Below are positions 1 to 11,160 of a stretch of 64,000 nucleotides of DNA, piece by piece (position 1 is the stretch's first letter; every line of letters begins with the position of its first letter). Origin of the DNA: Paraphysoderma sedebokerense (lineage: Eukaryota; Blastocladiomycota; Physodermatomycetes; Physodermatales; Physodermataceae). Position numbers and translations under genes: made by a program. Location of the stretch: positions 1-64,000 of the forward strand of contig JAHLJZ010000046.1 of assembly GCA_025602915.1 (NCBI GenBank), written 5' to 3'. The notes under the pieces are model-generated. The model was not told where the DNA came from and did no database searches. It saw nothing but the letters and a program-made list of their open reading frames with translations.

Positions 1-89
1 GTTTCGTTTCATTTCGTTTTTGAGATTTGAAGTTTAAAATGTAAAAGAAATGAGGTTTGGAAATTAAACTCACAATTTTAAATATGTAG

Positions 90-1311
90 GGAAAAAGAAC
101 ACAAAGATGTTGAACAGATGAAAAGGCTTACATTGAAATCTTTAAAAGCGAAACTTAGCGTAAGTATAATTAGATTTCTTCTTCTTTTTCCTTTATAATT
201 AGAAAACTAAATTATCAACCAAATTATGATTTACATTTTCCGATGACAGGGAAAGTACGAAACAAAATTGGAAAAAGAAGAATCAGAATTTTTGAGGAGT
301 TATCATGACCTTCAGGAAGAACAGCGAGAATTTGAATCTTTATCGAGTGAGTTACAGGCGTTGAAGGATGAACTTCACAAATTGCGGGGTACCCAGAAAT
401 TAGTCAATTCTTTGGTTCGTCGTATCTGCGCCATTGAATCAACTGTAGGTATATAATATAGAAGTAGAAACTGAACAATAATCATTTTTTCTCCATCATT
501 TCTTTTAAACAATTTCATTGACTACTGCGGTTTTATACTTTTTATCACAGGTTTTTGACGGCCCGACGCCTTGTTACCCTACCGAAGATCACCTCGAACA
601 ACAGACAAAACGTTTACAAAACGACGCTGCAAGACTACAATCACTGGTAAATCGTCAACATAGTGCTCTTAGATATATCAACGACGCTATTATTCATTGG
701 CGACATTCTCAGTCTCATTTATACAACGCGGAAACCGCCGCAACCGCAGATTTATTCTTTGATTCGATCTTCTTGGATATCAATAAACACAACGATATTG
801 TTCAAGCTCAAAGAGAACTTGAACTTTGTAAACAAAAATTTCAAGCTGCTTTTAAGGTTTACCCTGAACTACGAAATTGTCCTGGCAGAGACGAATTATC
901 CATTCATATCTCTAAACCAAATCTAATAGTTGATGTATTGTTTGATAACATGTTCACGTAAGTTTTATTTTTTTAAACCTTTGATGTTTCATTATAGAAT
1001 AATATGTACTAAAGTTAATTTATCAACTTTTGTGTTCTTTTCACATACGAACTTCAAGTGATTTTCATATTCGAAATAAAATTAAGGAATCACTTGGACA
1101 GCTCGGTTCAGCGTATCAGATGATAAACCAATGTAAAAACAATTTGGAATTGTCGCTTAAAAAGTCAAAGTTGGAGCTGATTGAAAGACAATCTTTGTTT
1201 GAAAAGTCTGTAAAAAGATTGAATTCCCTCAGAAAAGAAATTATTATCAGGTGGATTAAATCGCAGAAATATTCTGAGATGGTGGATGCTCCACCGAGTT
1301 ATTACGAATGA
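90..1311 (+). CDS. Coiled-coil PPxY family protein, copy 1 (5' end outside window)
   Basis: Function unknown. Four exons are visible: about 90-157, 251-449, 551-960 and 1060-1311. They join in one frame across GT-AG introns. Comparison with copies 2-4 shows that exon 1 (which holds an EW(D/E)DLQ motif) lies before the window. The product is almost wholly helical and charged, as expected for a coiled coil or BAR-like helical bundle; no signal peptide or membrane segment is seen. The family signature FDGPTPxxPTE starts exactly at an exon boundary, and a second block reads KPNLIVDVLFDN. The last residues are DAPPSYYE, a PPxY motif of the kind bound by WW domains such as those of Nedd4/Rsp5 ubiquitin ligases. 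The exon structure is clear by comparison with the three paralogues; the role is inferred only from composition. Confidence 0.8.
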
Positions 1312-2870
1312 ATTATCAATATTATGAGAAAAACAAATAAAGGTTCCCTATGAGATATATTTCCAATAATATATTCAAGACGGATATGTCTATTCTCTTC
1401 TGTACTAAATCTAGATTTCAAACAGGAAATAGTTCAGGACTTTTTCAGTTGGATGATATAAACACCCCTTGAATTTATTGATTTCAATCTATAATACAGC
1501 ACTCCTTGAGAACGTTTCAGCGGTATATATAATAATCAACAAATACTTAAATAGTTCATTCAGTTGCCGTTAATAGGAACAGTTCGCTGAAGTGCGTCCA
1601 CTTAGTAATGTCCCAAATTATTTTTCAAGCAACATGAGATATTTAACTAGTGGAAGTTACACGAGAAGACGGATGGGTTCTCATAAATAGCGGATTGTGG
1701 GGTCAATTTGGAAACAAGAATTTCCTTTGAAACCTGCAGTCGCGTCACGAATGATGAGAATGTAGTCTTTGTAAATATGTGTTGGTCCATGGGTGAATAG
1801 TCATATATTATGGATGGATATCTCTATATGTGGTTGTCTTCTACGGATAGTAGTGAAAAACGAACTTAACCTAACCCGGAATTAAATAGGACAGAGAAAT
1901 GGCGGTGACTGAAAACGACTCGACCAAAAGGGAATTGGAGAAAAACGTTTGATCCGACAACTCTGTGACTCCAGAAATTAGGTTAGGTCTGTTCAGCCGA
2001 CCTAGTCGTCATTTGCGTTACTCCCCTTCCCAGATTCAAGTTTCTACGGTGATTGGAATCGGAAGCGACACCCACTGAAAATTGTGTATTCTTGACTCAC
2101 TTTCGATCGTCAAACGTACACAAAAATTCCAGCGAATATCGAATATTTTCTTCAACCAGTGGTAAGTCAATGTTAACAGACGTTTGAAACCCCATCGTTG
2201 GGAGCCGCCGCCGACGTAATGAAGTGTACGTAAAAATAAACTTTTTCTTACATCCGACTCTCTGCTCAATTGCTTACCCTATCCCCTTTCAACTGATGAC
2301 TGTATTAAAATACAACTAGTACACTAAGGCTGAATTCTGTCTCTTATTAACTCACAGAACTCTGATAAGGTACACTAATTTCCGGAGGATCTCGAATATA
2401 TTCTTCAACCGTAAGCAGTGATTTTCAGACGTCAAAGGAAAATTGGGGCCTCGATATGGCTCTATCTTCAATCGAGAGTTATCGAGACGTCGAAGCACAC
2501 GAGTGAGCACTGCTTGTTTTCCAAAAATTTAAATCCAAAGTGCCTACACAACATACCTATTGAAAACCAAGGCTAAGGGAAGAGGAATGGCAGATTTCAT
2601 AAGGTAAAGCATTCATATTGTAGAGAACCGTCAGAGGGCTTCGTTGTGACTTTTTAAACCTTTATGCCCGCTACGTTTGGAAGGAAATTTGTGTAATTTG
2701 TTGCTGTCGACTTCGTAATCGTTTGTATCGTTCTTACACAATTGAAGAAGGTCAGATGCCTGCAAAAGTGTTGTTCATCTGGTTTGTTTCCTTTATCCAA
2801 ATTTATCATTGCCTTCGACATACTTTTGCCGTAAACTTTGACACGCTTCTGGTGCAGGTATGGTCATGGC
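1312..2870. other. Spacer, no gene recognised
   Basis: About 1.5 kb of A+T-rich sequence with no convincing exon on either strand. It holds two loosely similar stretches (about 2130-2190 and 2385-2430, both containing CGAATAT..TTCTTCAACC), which may be old repeat debris, and short TTAGGTTAGG-like words near 1870 and 1980. Confidence 0.4.
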
Positions 2871-3779
2871 TGTTGCGTTCAGGGATGACATATTAATATC
2901 AACATACATTCACCCACCTCATTCGGCACTATTGATTTTAGGTTCTTTGATCGCAGAGTTACCTTGGCCTTCGTTTTGATAATGTGGGTGAGTCCGTGAA
3001 TATGTAAGGGAATTCGATGATTCTTGGTAAAAGCTTCATCAATATGTGAAGGCTCTGGAATGTCATTCCATTGTAAGAAAATGGTAAACTGTGGAGCCCA
3101 GGTATTGGACTTTTGCTAAATTTCTCGGGTTTGAATTTTGTCCTTTCCAGTGAGTTCCTTGATTCTGTTAACCTGCAATTTATGACTGTCATCAGGTTCG
3201 GTACTCATCAGAATCCTGGCGCCCTCACAGCATGCAATTTCGCTGCAATGTCCGCTAGAACTCTCATTTGAACATGTGAAGAATGTGCTGCCAATGACCC
3301 TCACGTAGTCACCCAGCGCTTTCTGGAGAAAATTTTCGAATGGTACCCATTCCATTTCGTCCCCGGCCAGTCAAGGAGTATAACTGTTCAAACTTCCAGT
3401 TTTCACAGAGGGTATATGAGTTACTTGCTAAAATCTCGGGTCTTTAGGGACGAAAATGCGTGCTTCATACAGCCATGCACCCCAAGTGATAGACCTTCTC
3501 GTTATATTTGATATTGGGTTTGTTATTCTTGATTTTCATCATTCCCATGACATAATCAACTCCTGAATCTGCTTTCAAACGATTTATCAATCTATTACTT
3601 CTTCATCTGGTTTTACGTTTAAACAGCTGTTCGTTTTGTTCAACTCCAAAGTACGGTGCGATGAATTCATCACCTATCGCAGAGCTCATTTCGATGACCG
3701 AAATATAAATACATACACAAAATTACACAAGGAAGACGTTTACCCTGAACCTCGTGAACCTGAAAACACTTACGGTAAT

Positions 3780-4370
3780 CGCCTGTCAGTCGCAACTGAC
3801 ACAGTCTCCTTCGCCTTTACCCCTCCTCCCCCGCATTCCGCATTCCGCATCCCGCATCCTTTATCATCTTGCTAATATCAAAATTTTGTGGTTTGTTTGC
3901 TGGTTCGATCTCCCTAGGAAGATATTTTCCTGCCTGAAAATTCTTTTCCTTATCAGTCATTTTTAATGATCTTACGAGGTCATGGTATGGGTTCTTCGTT
4001 GTTACTATGTTTACATACTCTAATAAGGAAAATAGGAGAATATAACTCTAAAATTTTAGACAGGGAACTGAATCAACCGACAGACGACAAGAGTATAGTA
4101 TCGTCCAAATTTACTTGAGTGGAATAAAACTTCGAAAAGTTTTGCCTTTTTTCCTACAACTCGTTCCGTTCAATTCTCAGACCATGTAATCGAGTGGGAG
4201 TGATTGGGCAGCGGGTCAGAGCAAAAATACTAAGGAAAAAGTTTTTCCTAAGGCTGTAGGAAGCGAGGATGGCACGCAGGGACAACAGGTGAAAGGTGAG
4301 GGCCAAATCCGTCTTTTTAATCATATTTTTGGACAATGATCCACCGCTTATTCTATCATTTCAGTGGGTG
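3780..4370. repeat. Direct repeat, inner copy
   Basis: About 590 bp that align in the same orientation with about 6000-6600. Shared blocks include CTCCTTCGCC, CATCCTTTATCATC, ATATCAAAATTTTGTG, GATCTTACGA(G/A)GTCATGGTATG, CCATGTAATCGAGTG and a final GGACAATGA. The two copies differ by many substitutions and small indels. This copy separates the primase and helicase parts of the viral fossil. Confidence 0.8.
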
Positions 4371-5812
4371 TAATCAGCCAGCAGTATATACAATGGTAAC
4401 CGAGCCAACTTATCCAGCAGAACCCGCCCCCGCCTGCGCCAAAAGAAAATTGAATGCCTGCCTGATCGCGTTTCATGTGCGAAAAATGATTGCGCTGGCC
4501 TCTCTGTCGTCACGATAAGCAAGCAATCTGGTAGCTGGCTGTAGAAGTCAGCCATACTCTCCTCAAGAGCCTGGTGTATCATGTGTATCCCTTTGTCTTC
4601 GCGCCAACGGTTGCCGTCAAAAGTGTGGAATGCTTCCGTCTTCAGGTCCGTACAAACCAACTGCACTTGTAGCAACGCCAACATCTCAATCAGCACGTTT
4701 ACTATTTCTGCGTCTGTCTTGCCCAACCTCATCACTTGGAAAGACTTGCCCTCGCAGTCTTCATCGTGACACCGCAACATCAAGCCTTTCCTCCAGCTCA
4801 AGGTGAGATAAAACTTGTTGCCCTGGTGGCACCTTCCCGCAATGGGACATGGCTCGGTGGAACTTCTCAATACAGGTATCAGTCCCGGGCGACGATTGCC
4901 GACGTCTATCGTCCCATATCTGCCATACACATGCGTCAAGAATTCAATCACGGTGGAGATACTGCCAGATTCATTGCCGAAAGCGCTCTCAGAAACACTA
5001 GACTCATTCGTGATGTCAATGCCATCTTCATTCGGAGCCGCCACCTCAACAATCTTGTCTTCCCATTCTTGGCGAATCCCGCTTACATGGATGGTCATTC
5101 TGCGGAACAGCGTGTAAGTCGTTGGCAACATCTCAAAAGTTTCAATGTCAACGGGATAGTAGCAGTAGTGGCACGGTTCTTCCGGAATCAAGGCGGCATG
5201 GTGAGTTTTTTCACTTTCCATCTTCTCCTTCTTCATCATGACTCCTTTGTGGCAATAGGGTATGCGAAGACCGGTTCCATAAATGCTGCTGTCAAGCATG
5301 TCTTTCGTATAGACTGGTTGTATTTCCTGGGCGGCTTCTAGTTTCAATTGCATTCGCTTTGCCAGGTTCAATGTAGACTGCTTGTTCACAACTATTGGAT
5401 AATAGATGTGGAGTTTGTACAGTAGCCTGGCCGCAACAACTCGTTCGATTTCCTCGATTCCTGTGGCTTCGGAAACGCTTTTGTCGCATATCCTGACGAT
5501 CGCTTGCACGACTCCCCTGAGTCGTTGCTTGTCCCAGTTTGCCTTGAGGAGGTTCTCCGCCTTCAGATCAATATCAACACTGAAGTATTGAAATCCGTCT
5601 GCCCGATACTGCTTCTCGGTTAAGCAGTTTGGTCCATCAGGTGATTCAAGGCCAGTACTCAAACCCTCAAGATATCCGTACAGCTCTCTATAGAAATGCA
5701 CTTGTTTCGCCTCAGGAATATGCAGCAATTTGGCGCTTTTGCTCCCTGGAGACCAAAAATGGGTTTGTATTTCACCATCACGGAGAGTGTAGGACTGCAG
5801 AAATCTATTCAT
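4361..5812 (-). CDS. Primase-like ORF of the viral fossil (AEP/D5 N-terminal type)
   Basis: A 483-residue open frame. Around residue 75-80 is FSVDIDLK, resembling the DxD metal-binding motif of archaeo-eukaryotic primases. GTGLRIPYCHKG (about residue 180) matches a block seen in nucleocytovirus primases, and a CPIAGRCHQ ... LRCHDEDCEGKSF stretch (about 320-360) looks like the zinc-binding part. In a living element such a protein would prime DNA synthesis for the linked helicase. The C-terminal tail runs into the inner direct repeat and is unlike the family. No introns are needed, unlike all neighbouring host genes. The family call rests on motifs read by eye. Confidence 0.65.
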   Translation of the reverse strand: MNRFLQSYTLRDGEIQTHFWSPGSKSAKLLHIPEAKQVHFYRELYGYLEGLSTGLESPDGPNCLTEKQYRADGFQYFSVDIDLKAENLLKANWDKQRLRGVVQAIVRICDKSVSEATGIEEIERVVAARLLYKLHIYYPIVVNKQSTLNLAKRMQLKLEAAQEIQPVYTKDMLDSSIYGTGLRIPYCHKGVMMKKEKMESEKTHHAALIPEEPCHYCYYPVDIETFEMLPTTYTLFRRMTIHVSGIRQEWEDKIVEVAAPNEDGIDITNESSVSESAFGNESGSISTVIEFLTHVYGRYGTIDVGNRRPGLIPVLRSSTEPCPIAGRCHQGNKFYLTLSWRKGLMLRCHDEDCEGKSFQVMRLGKTDAEIVNVLIEMLALLQVQLVCTDLKTEAFHTFDGNRWREDKGIHMIHQALEESMADFYSQLPDCLLIVTTERPAQSFFAHETRSGRHSIFFWRRRGRVLLDKLARLPLYILLADYTH

Positions 5813-5999
5813 GAAGTACTTTTAAAGTCTCTTGCTATCATATTTGCTAAAAAAAATCTTTTTTCCCTAACGCGTTACTTGATGCTGAATGGCAGAGTAG
5901 CGACCGTCGCCTTTTATGCGTGCGTTGCTCAAGCCATTCTTTGTATTGCACGATACAAAATACCAGTGGCTGTTTACATGTGGTAGGCAAAATGAAAGG

Positions 6000-6600
6000 T
6001 TTGCCTGCTGGCCGCCGCTGACAGGCTCTCCTTCGCCATCATCCCTCCTGCTCGCATGCCCCATCCTTTATCATCATCGTCATATCAAAATTTTGTGATT
6101 TTGTTGCTAATTCAAACTACTGAGGAACATATTTTACTATCTAGAATATTTGTTTCCTTATGCCGTCATTCGGATGATCTTACGAAGTCATGGTATGTGT
6201 TCTTCTGGCTTACTGCGTTTATATACTCAATAAGGTAAATAGGTAAATATATAGGCCTATAATTCTATTACAGAAAACGTAACCGTAGGGTTATAATCGT
6301 ACGTACCCTATAGACTACACAGACTGAACAGACCAAACAGGTATTTGAAAGAAATAAAGTTTCAAAATTTTTGCCTTCTTTCCTACAAGAATCCGTTGAG
6401 TTTTCACACCATGTAATCGAGTGAGAGTGATTGTGATTGGGTAGCGGTTCAGAACAAAAACGCCTTCAAATTTCTCTTACCTAAGCCATTAGGAAGTGAC
6501 GATAAGACAGGGGTAGAGGGAAAGGGGAAGCACAAAACCGTTTTCTGACATATCCTTTTTTTTTCGGGACAATGAAACAGCTTATATTCAGTCATTCCTG
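6000..6600. repeat. Direct repeat, outer copy
   Basis: Partner of the repeat at about 3780-4370, same orientation, lying just upstream of the primase-like ORF. It may be the original 5' flank of the primase gene, copied by a tandem duplication, or a terminal-repeat-like part of the element. Confidence 0.8.
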
Positions 6601-7090
6601 AGAGTACAAGCCGCAACCCGTACATCGGCGTCGATTTTGCTGGTTCGATCTACTGATACATTGAAAGTCAATGTTCAAACGAAGAAAGATTTGTCACTCT
6701 TTTAGCTTAAAGCCTTTCTCATTTGTCGAGGGCATGAAGATCCACAATCAAAAATGGGCTTTACTTTAAGACACACCCATGACCGCCCCTTCCACGCATG
6801 TGTATAGCAAATGTGCATGTCATTACCCCGATACTCTGCTAAGAATACTGCCAGCCATTTTTGTATTCTCGGAGGTCGTTTGACTGAGTGGTAACAATAG
6901 TTTAATAAATTCCAATATGTCGAATATGTTGCGACATAAACTCTGATAATACAATGTGTGTGAAATCTGTAAAAGATAACAACAACAGCAATGTAAACTA
7001 AACTAAAATATTCACTACAATATCCACTTTTTAAATCCTTCCGCTGCCATCTAGCCTGAACTAGTTGAGCGAAGAGGCAAGCGGGTCATA
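6601..7090. other. Spacer, no gene recognised
   Basis: Nothing recognised on either strand; A+T-rich, with no repeat shared with the flanks. Confidence 0.4.
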
Positions 7091-7348
7091 CTACTTTGCT
7101 TTCTTCTTCTTTCCTGAGTCTGGCGGTGCATTCAATGCTTCGGAGTCGTCATCGTCGTCTTCGGACGGTTCAGCCCAATAATCTTCCCTCTCGTACATTT
7201 TCAACTCCATGCCTTTCGTTCCTTTCCAGAAATTTGAGAGAGCTTTTCGCTTGTTACTAATTTCATTATACGTGAGACCAGTGGACAGGAATCGAGGATG
7301 TTCTCTTACGAAGGTATAGAAATCAATATAATTCTTTATAGATCTCAT
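7091..7348 (-). CDS. Small hypothetical protein with acidic/lysine-rich tail
   Basis: 85 residues from the first Met; the open frame continues upstream to about 7453 with good coding character (GKTLYLIREAIDD...KFKEYASNEF), so the true start may lie further upstream or in another exon. The N-terminal half is helical (MRSIKNYIDFYTFVREHP). The C-terminus is an acidic run (EDDDDDSEAL) followed by GKKKKAK. The order 'GK-L--REA ... F--Y----F--C-RSI--YI' loosely recalls the small phage/viral DUF3102 family, but I cannot confirm it. It lies just beyond the viral fossil on the same strand and may belong to it. Function unknown. Confidence 0.4.
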   Translation of the reverse strand: MRSIKNYIDFYTFVREHPRFLSTGLTYNEISNKRKALSNFWKGTKGMELKMYEREDYWAEPSEDDDDDSEALNAPPDSGKKKKAK

Positions 7349-7642
7349 ACACCGCTCAAATTCATTCGAGGCGTACTCTTTAAACTTTGCGTTGTCATCG
7401 ATTGCTTCCCTTATGAGGTAGAGCGTCTTACCAAGTTCAAAAACGGCCTTGTCTCACCTTGATTGCAAGAAGAATTGTACCACCGCCAGCCTGCTTATAT
7501 TTCGCGTTGTGCGACAAGGACAAGAAAAAAGCAAAGACCAGGACAACGATTGTACCACCCGAACAGCTTCAAAAATTCCGGGTTAGGTTAAGTTCGTTTT
7601 TCACTACTGTACTTATGCCCTATGGCTATAGTTTATCCTTGT

Positions 7643-7659
7643 TATATATATATATATAT
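7643..7659. repeat. (TA)n microsatellite
   Basis: Simple alternating TA run of about 17 bp in a gene-poor spacer. Confidence 0.9.
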
Positions 7660-7859
7660 TAATATATTTTACTTGTTGTATTCCTTATCTAGTTACAAAC
7701 CTCTGTCATATGTCATACTTGCTACCTTGTCTATGAACTGATATGTATACGCCTCTTCCTGTATTAATTATTCCGTCTATTTGTTTCAATGATCCCTAGG
7801 GTGGTTGAGACACATCGATGTACCTTTTTCAAGGAGTCATATAAATTTGGTTTAATTCC

Positions 7860-8019
7860 CCATAACCTAGCCTAACAAGATGCTGTCACTGGTTGGCTGG
7901 TGATTTTTGAAAAATGTTAGCGGCGAACCAAAGTAGCCGATACAAAATAGCAGTTATTCACCCTCATGGACACCAAGAAGTAGAGCAGAAATGAATGCAG
8001 CAAGAATAGTAGCGCGCAT
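7860..8019 (-). pseudogene. Decayed copy A of the Cys-pattern secreted protein family
   Basis: Exon 1 at 8019-7959 is well preserved and encodes MRATILAAFISALLLGVHE, nearly identical to the signal peptides at 32713 and 16303. The following stretch matches the paralogous intron (GCCGCTAACAT.TTTTCAAAAA), but the AG acceptor used by the paralogues reads AT here. The region matching exon 2 (CACCAGCCA...) soon stops and carries no cysteine pattern. The upstream promoter block is also preserved (8110-8290). I read this as a dead family member. Function of the family: unknown secreted protein. Confidence 0.8.
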
Positions 8020-8199
8020 GTTTCTAAGTTAGTTTCTTCGTAGACGTAACTCAGTAAGCCGATTGAAAAATTAAAATGTTTGGTAATATTCTAATATCTA
8101 GACTGTGCTTCAAAGGTACTGTACACTCAGCAGACGAATGCACCCTTTAATATTTGTAAATTAAATTAACATTTTCATTATGATTTTTATGTCATTTAT

Positions 8200-8290
8200 G
8201 CGGTATGGAGTTGTGGCAAGTGGCAAGCCGACGCAAAAACCGAGTCACGTGGCTGAAGAGACGTCAAAGCTGCGAACATCTGGCGCCTCA
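8200..8290 (-). promoter_or_regulatory. Shared upstream element of the Cys-pattern SSP genes (copy A)
   Basis: Read on the minus strand, this begins TGAGGCGCCAGATG and holds GTTTTTGCGTCGGCTTGCC. The same two blocks, in the same order and spacing, stand upstream of the family genes at 16303 and 32713; the second block also stands upstream of 15690. This is conservation across paralogues, so it may be regulatory or simply co-duplicated. Confidence 0.6.
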
Positions 8291-9022
8291 AAGGTAAAAA
8301 TTGAAAATTCTGATTTTCCAGAGACTTTAATTTAACCGGTCCGGGAAATATCTGATCCATCGGAAAATGTTTCAGATTACAATCTCAACATATTTCGAAC
8401 GAGGCATATCGGCTGTGATCGATCAATTACAATATGCTTGGCTTTCAGTTGACCCGCCGAACTCCGAAGCTATCCTTTGCACGTTCATAAATTCAAGTTG
8501 TCAGTGAAATCTGGCTGTGACGGTTAAAGGTGCAATACCTTTGGGTTGCCAAGCATAAGATGGCCATTGGAAGACAGTGTGGTCGTTCTTTACGGTAGTC
8601 GATGCTTAATAAATTATTTAATTACAACATTAAGAAACAACAATTTTCTATGTACTACCCTCACTATAAATAACTAGGATTAAATTACTCCATGACTTCA
8701 ATTTGATCTAAGGTCAAATTACACTACTTAATGCTGACAAAGTACATACAATGGTTGGCAGTGCAACTTATCCTTAGAATAAGTGAAGTGCACTTTTTCA
8801 ATAAAAATAAAAAATATGAAAGCTACTGCTTTTTATTCCAGCTAACAGTGTTACAGTACAAGTTTGTTCAAAATCAGCTAATACACAGCGACATAAGGGA
8901 ATGATTTCTAATTTTAGTATTGCCGAAAATATATCATAAAGGAGCTTATTCAATATACCATTCATTCAGCAAAAAATATACACACTACAGTCAATAATTC
9001 CGCTGCGAAATGATCATTCAAT
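8291..9022. other. Spacer, no gene recognised
   Basis: About 730 bp between the decayed SSP promoter and the 3' end of the phosphatase gene. Low-complexity A+T-rich DNA; nothing supported. Confidence 0.4.
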
Positions 9023-10712
9023 CTACAAGAAATACTGCCCCGGCACTCGATTCGGTACTTCTCTGCGTTCTTCAGGGACTGCATGAAATATTTTAAAGCA
9101 GTCGTCTGTAATTTCTAATGATTCGGGAACAGTCATGATACTGGCGACGTTGCCACAACGATAACAGTACTTGAATCGAAAAAGCCAAACAAAACGTCAG
9201 AATAGAAGCCGAGAAAAATTCATCCAGAATAACATACATTAGGCGCACTCCAAACGGTCACTAAATTCTCATCAGGAAACATATATTTGTAACCTTCCTG
9301 AACCAATTGATGTGCACGAGCGATGAGTAGCAGGCCATTCACGTGATTGAACTGTAAGATTGATTGATAACCGAACAAGTTAGATACATGCTGAAAGAAA
9401 GATGATGGCGGTTTGATCATACCTCTGTTGTGACCTTCGAACCAAACAACCATCCTGCACCTCGCGGTGATACAGCCCATGTATCAATATCGTCAGGGTC
9501 AGACCACATTAAATCTAAAAAGCATTGAAGTCTTAGAAATTTTTTTTCAAGAAATTGAAAACAAAAGCAGTAGATGATTTGATACATACCGCAGAAAGCA
9601 CCTTCGTGCGGGATTTCCAGGCATCGATGTATAGTTCGAATTGAATCCAGAGTCCGTACATCAGGTGATAATCCACCATGGACACATAACACACGGCCAT
9701 CAATGATCTAATAGTTGACATCGTTAATATTTTGTTCAGCTTCAAAAAGCCATAAAGCCGCGGCGGCGAAGTCCGCAGAGGTTAGTCACGCCGAGAAAGT
9801 AACGGCGCTACTTACAGCTCCAAGAGCCAAGTAATCGAACACTTGACAGCAATACTTCCACACATTCGCATTTCCATATTTATTTTGGCATTCATCTTAG
9901 AGGGCAACGGCGTGAAAGATATTAGCAACGGCAATCATCATTTGCGGTTGTTTGCGACCAAAGAACGAATTACTCACCGAAGAAGCCATATACTTGTGTT
10001 ATTTGTCTCGATTCGTGATTACCTCTTAGTAGTGTTATTTTATCCGGATACCTGGTTAATCACAAGTATACCAAACAAGGTGTTATTCGTGTAAAAGAAA
10101 GTCTTCCAGGTATATCATACTGCCAACATACCTTGCCTTTAGAACTAGAAGCATTGTCAATGTTTCTAGAGAATAGTATCCTCGGTCCACAAAGTCGCCC
10201 TACGTTAATCAGCGTCCGAAAATGATATTAAAGATAAAAACAGCACAAAGAGAAAACATATCGTGTAAGTACAACTGGTATAAAGGGGTTTTAGTATTCT
10301 ATGAATTATAACTCGATGCGATACCATAAAAATATATCTTGTGTTGGGTAGCTCTCCACCCACCCTAAATAATTCTAATAAATCGTAAAATTGACCATGA
10401 ATGTCCCCGCATATTGTGACGGGAGATTGAACAGGCTGAATGTTTGATTCTTCCATTAATATATCTTTGACCTGAGTATAACGGATACCGATACCGTATG
10501 ATGGCAGTGAAGACGGAATGATGATTCAATGTGATTGAAAATGTGGTAGTGAAAGAGTATGGAAACATCTTTGTCAGCAAAAATTAAGGGCTCAATGACG
10601 AAATGACGGAAAGAGCAGATATGATTACCATTTCGCACAGTCGCTTTATGTCGGGTTCCGGAAGATATTGGCACTTCCTCACAGTTTCTAGCCATTCGTC
10701 TGGGCCAGCCAT
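9023..10712 (-). CDS. Serine/threonine phosphatase PP6 catalytic subunit (Sit4/PPP6C type)
   Basis: A PPP-family phosphatase acting in the nucleus and cytoplasm, in other fungi with SAP regulatory subunits in G1 control and TOR signalling. About seven or eight exons join to give roughly 300 residues. The start is [20 protein letters not shown], where the KYLPE-like block favours PP6 over PP2A or PP4. Then come [10 protein letters not shown] (metal site, about 10420), [10 protein letters not shown] (about 10195), [14 protein letters not shown] (about 10010), HGGLSP (about 9680) and [10 protein letters not shown] (about 9460). The C-terminus is RVPGQYFL, with the usual -YFL end of the PP2A/4/6 group. 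All catalytic motifs are present. It is divergent from the DUF4211 gene across about 450 bp. Confidence 0.93.
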
Positions 10713-11160
10713 TAGGTTATTTTTTGTGGAGGATTACAAGGTAGGGATGAGTGAATTCTGGCCACTGGCGGAAAAGCGAATATGTTTGTCAGGGGAGGAG
10801 GGCAAGGAGGGTGGAGGACGGCAGAATACGATGTTGCAATCAAGGATGCGAGTAGAGCGGGACACTGAGAATGCAGACGGTGCGGACTCTGCTTTTGTGA
10901 CTTTGTAGGTTTGTATCTTTGAGGATGGGATTTGATGGGGGATGGATATCACGAATCCTTTGTTGACGGAATTGCGTTCCCTCTGAAATACACCGGACGG
11001 CATTCATTGCGATTATTCCTCATCTGCAACTACTATCAGCCATAAAACAGCACTAATTACAGTCTATTATCCCTCTGCCCTCATACAAACTGTCCCCTGA
11101 CATTGCTCTTCTGTCCCTCATTGCGATCACTCACACGACTGCCGCATTCGGCCACCTCTT
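10713..11160. promoter_or_regulatory. Divergent promoter region between phosphatase and DUF4211 genes
   Basis: 448 bp separate two start codons pointing apart. No TATA box is obvious; a pyrimidine-rich stretch (about 11070-11160) precedes the plus-strand ATG. Confidence 0.5.

Larger units (their letters stand above)
2880..6600 (-). mobile_element. Fossil of a large DNA virus-like element (primase + D5-type helicase)
   Basis: On the minus strand a primase-like part (5812-4361) is followed by remnants of a D5-type SF3 helicase (about 3630-2880). The helicase remnant includes SEIACCEGARILMSTEP and RIKELTGKDKI, a block typical of the D5/P4 helicase family found in Nucleocytoviricota, phages and related elements. 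Two diverged direct repeats (about 3780-4370 and 6000-6600) bracket the primase part, one of them lying between the primase and helicase parts. The primase part is open over its whole length; the helicase part is broken in at least two places. The clear divergence between the repeats suggests an old insertion. No capsid gene is seen. Family: endogenised nucleocytovirus-like DNA; a Polinton-type or other eukaryotic element with the same replication gene is the alternative. Confidence 0.65.

Noticed and set aside
3890-3930. tRNA-like GGTTCGATC words near 3905 and 6640
   Set aside because: No cloverleaf stems around them; they occur in or next to the direct repeats only.
4736-5341. 201-residue plus-strand ORF
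   Set aside because: Lies antisense to the primase-like ORF and has no family likeness or splice context; a shadow frame.
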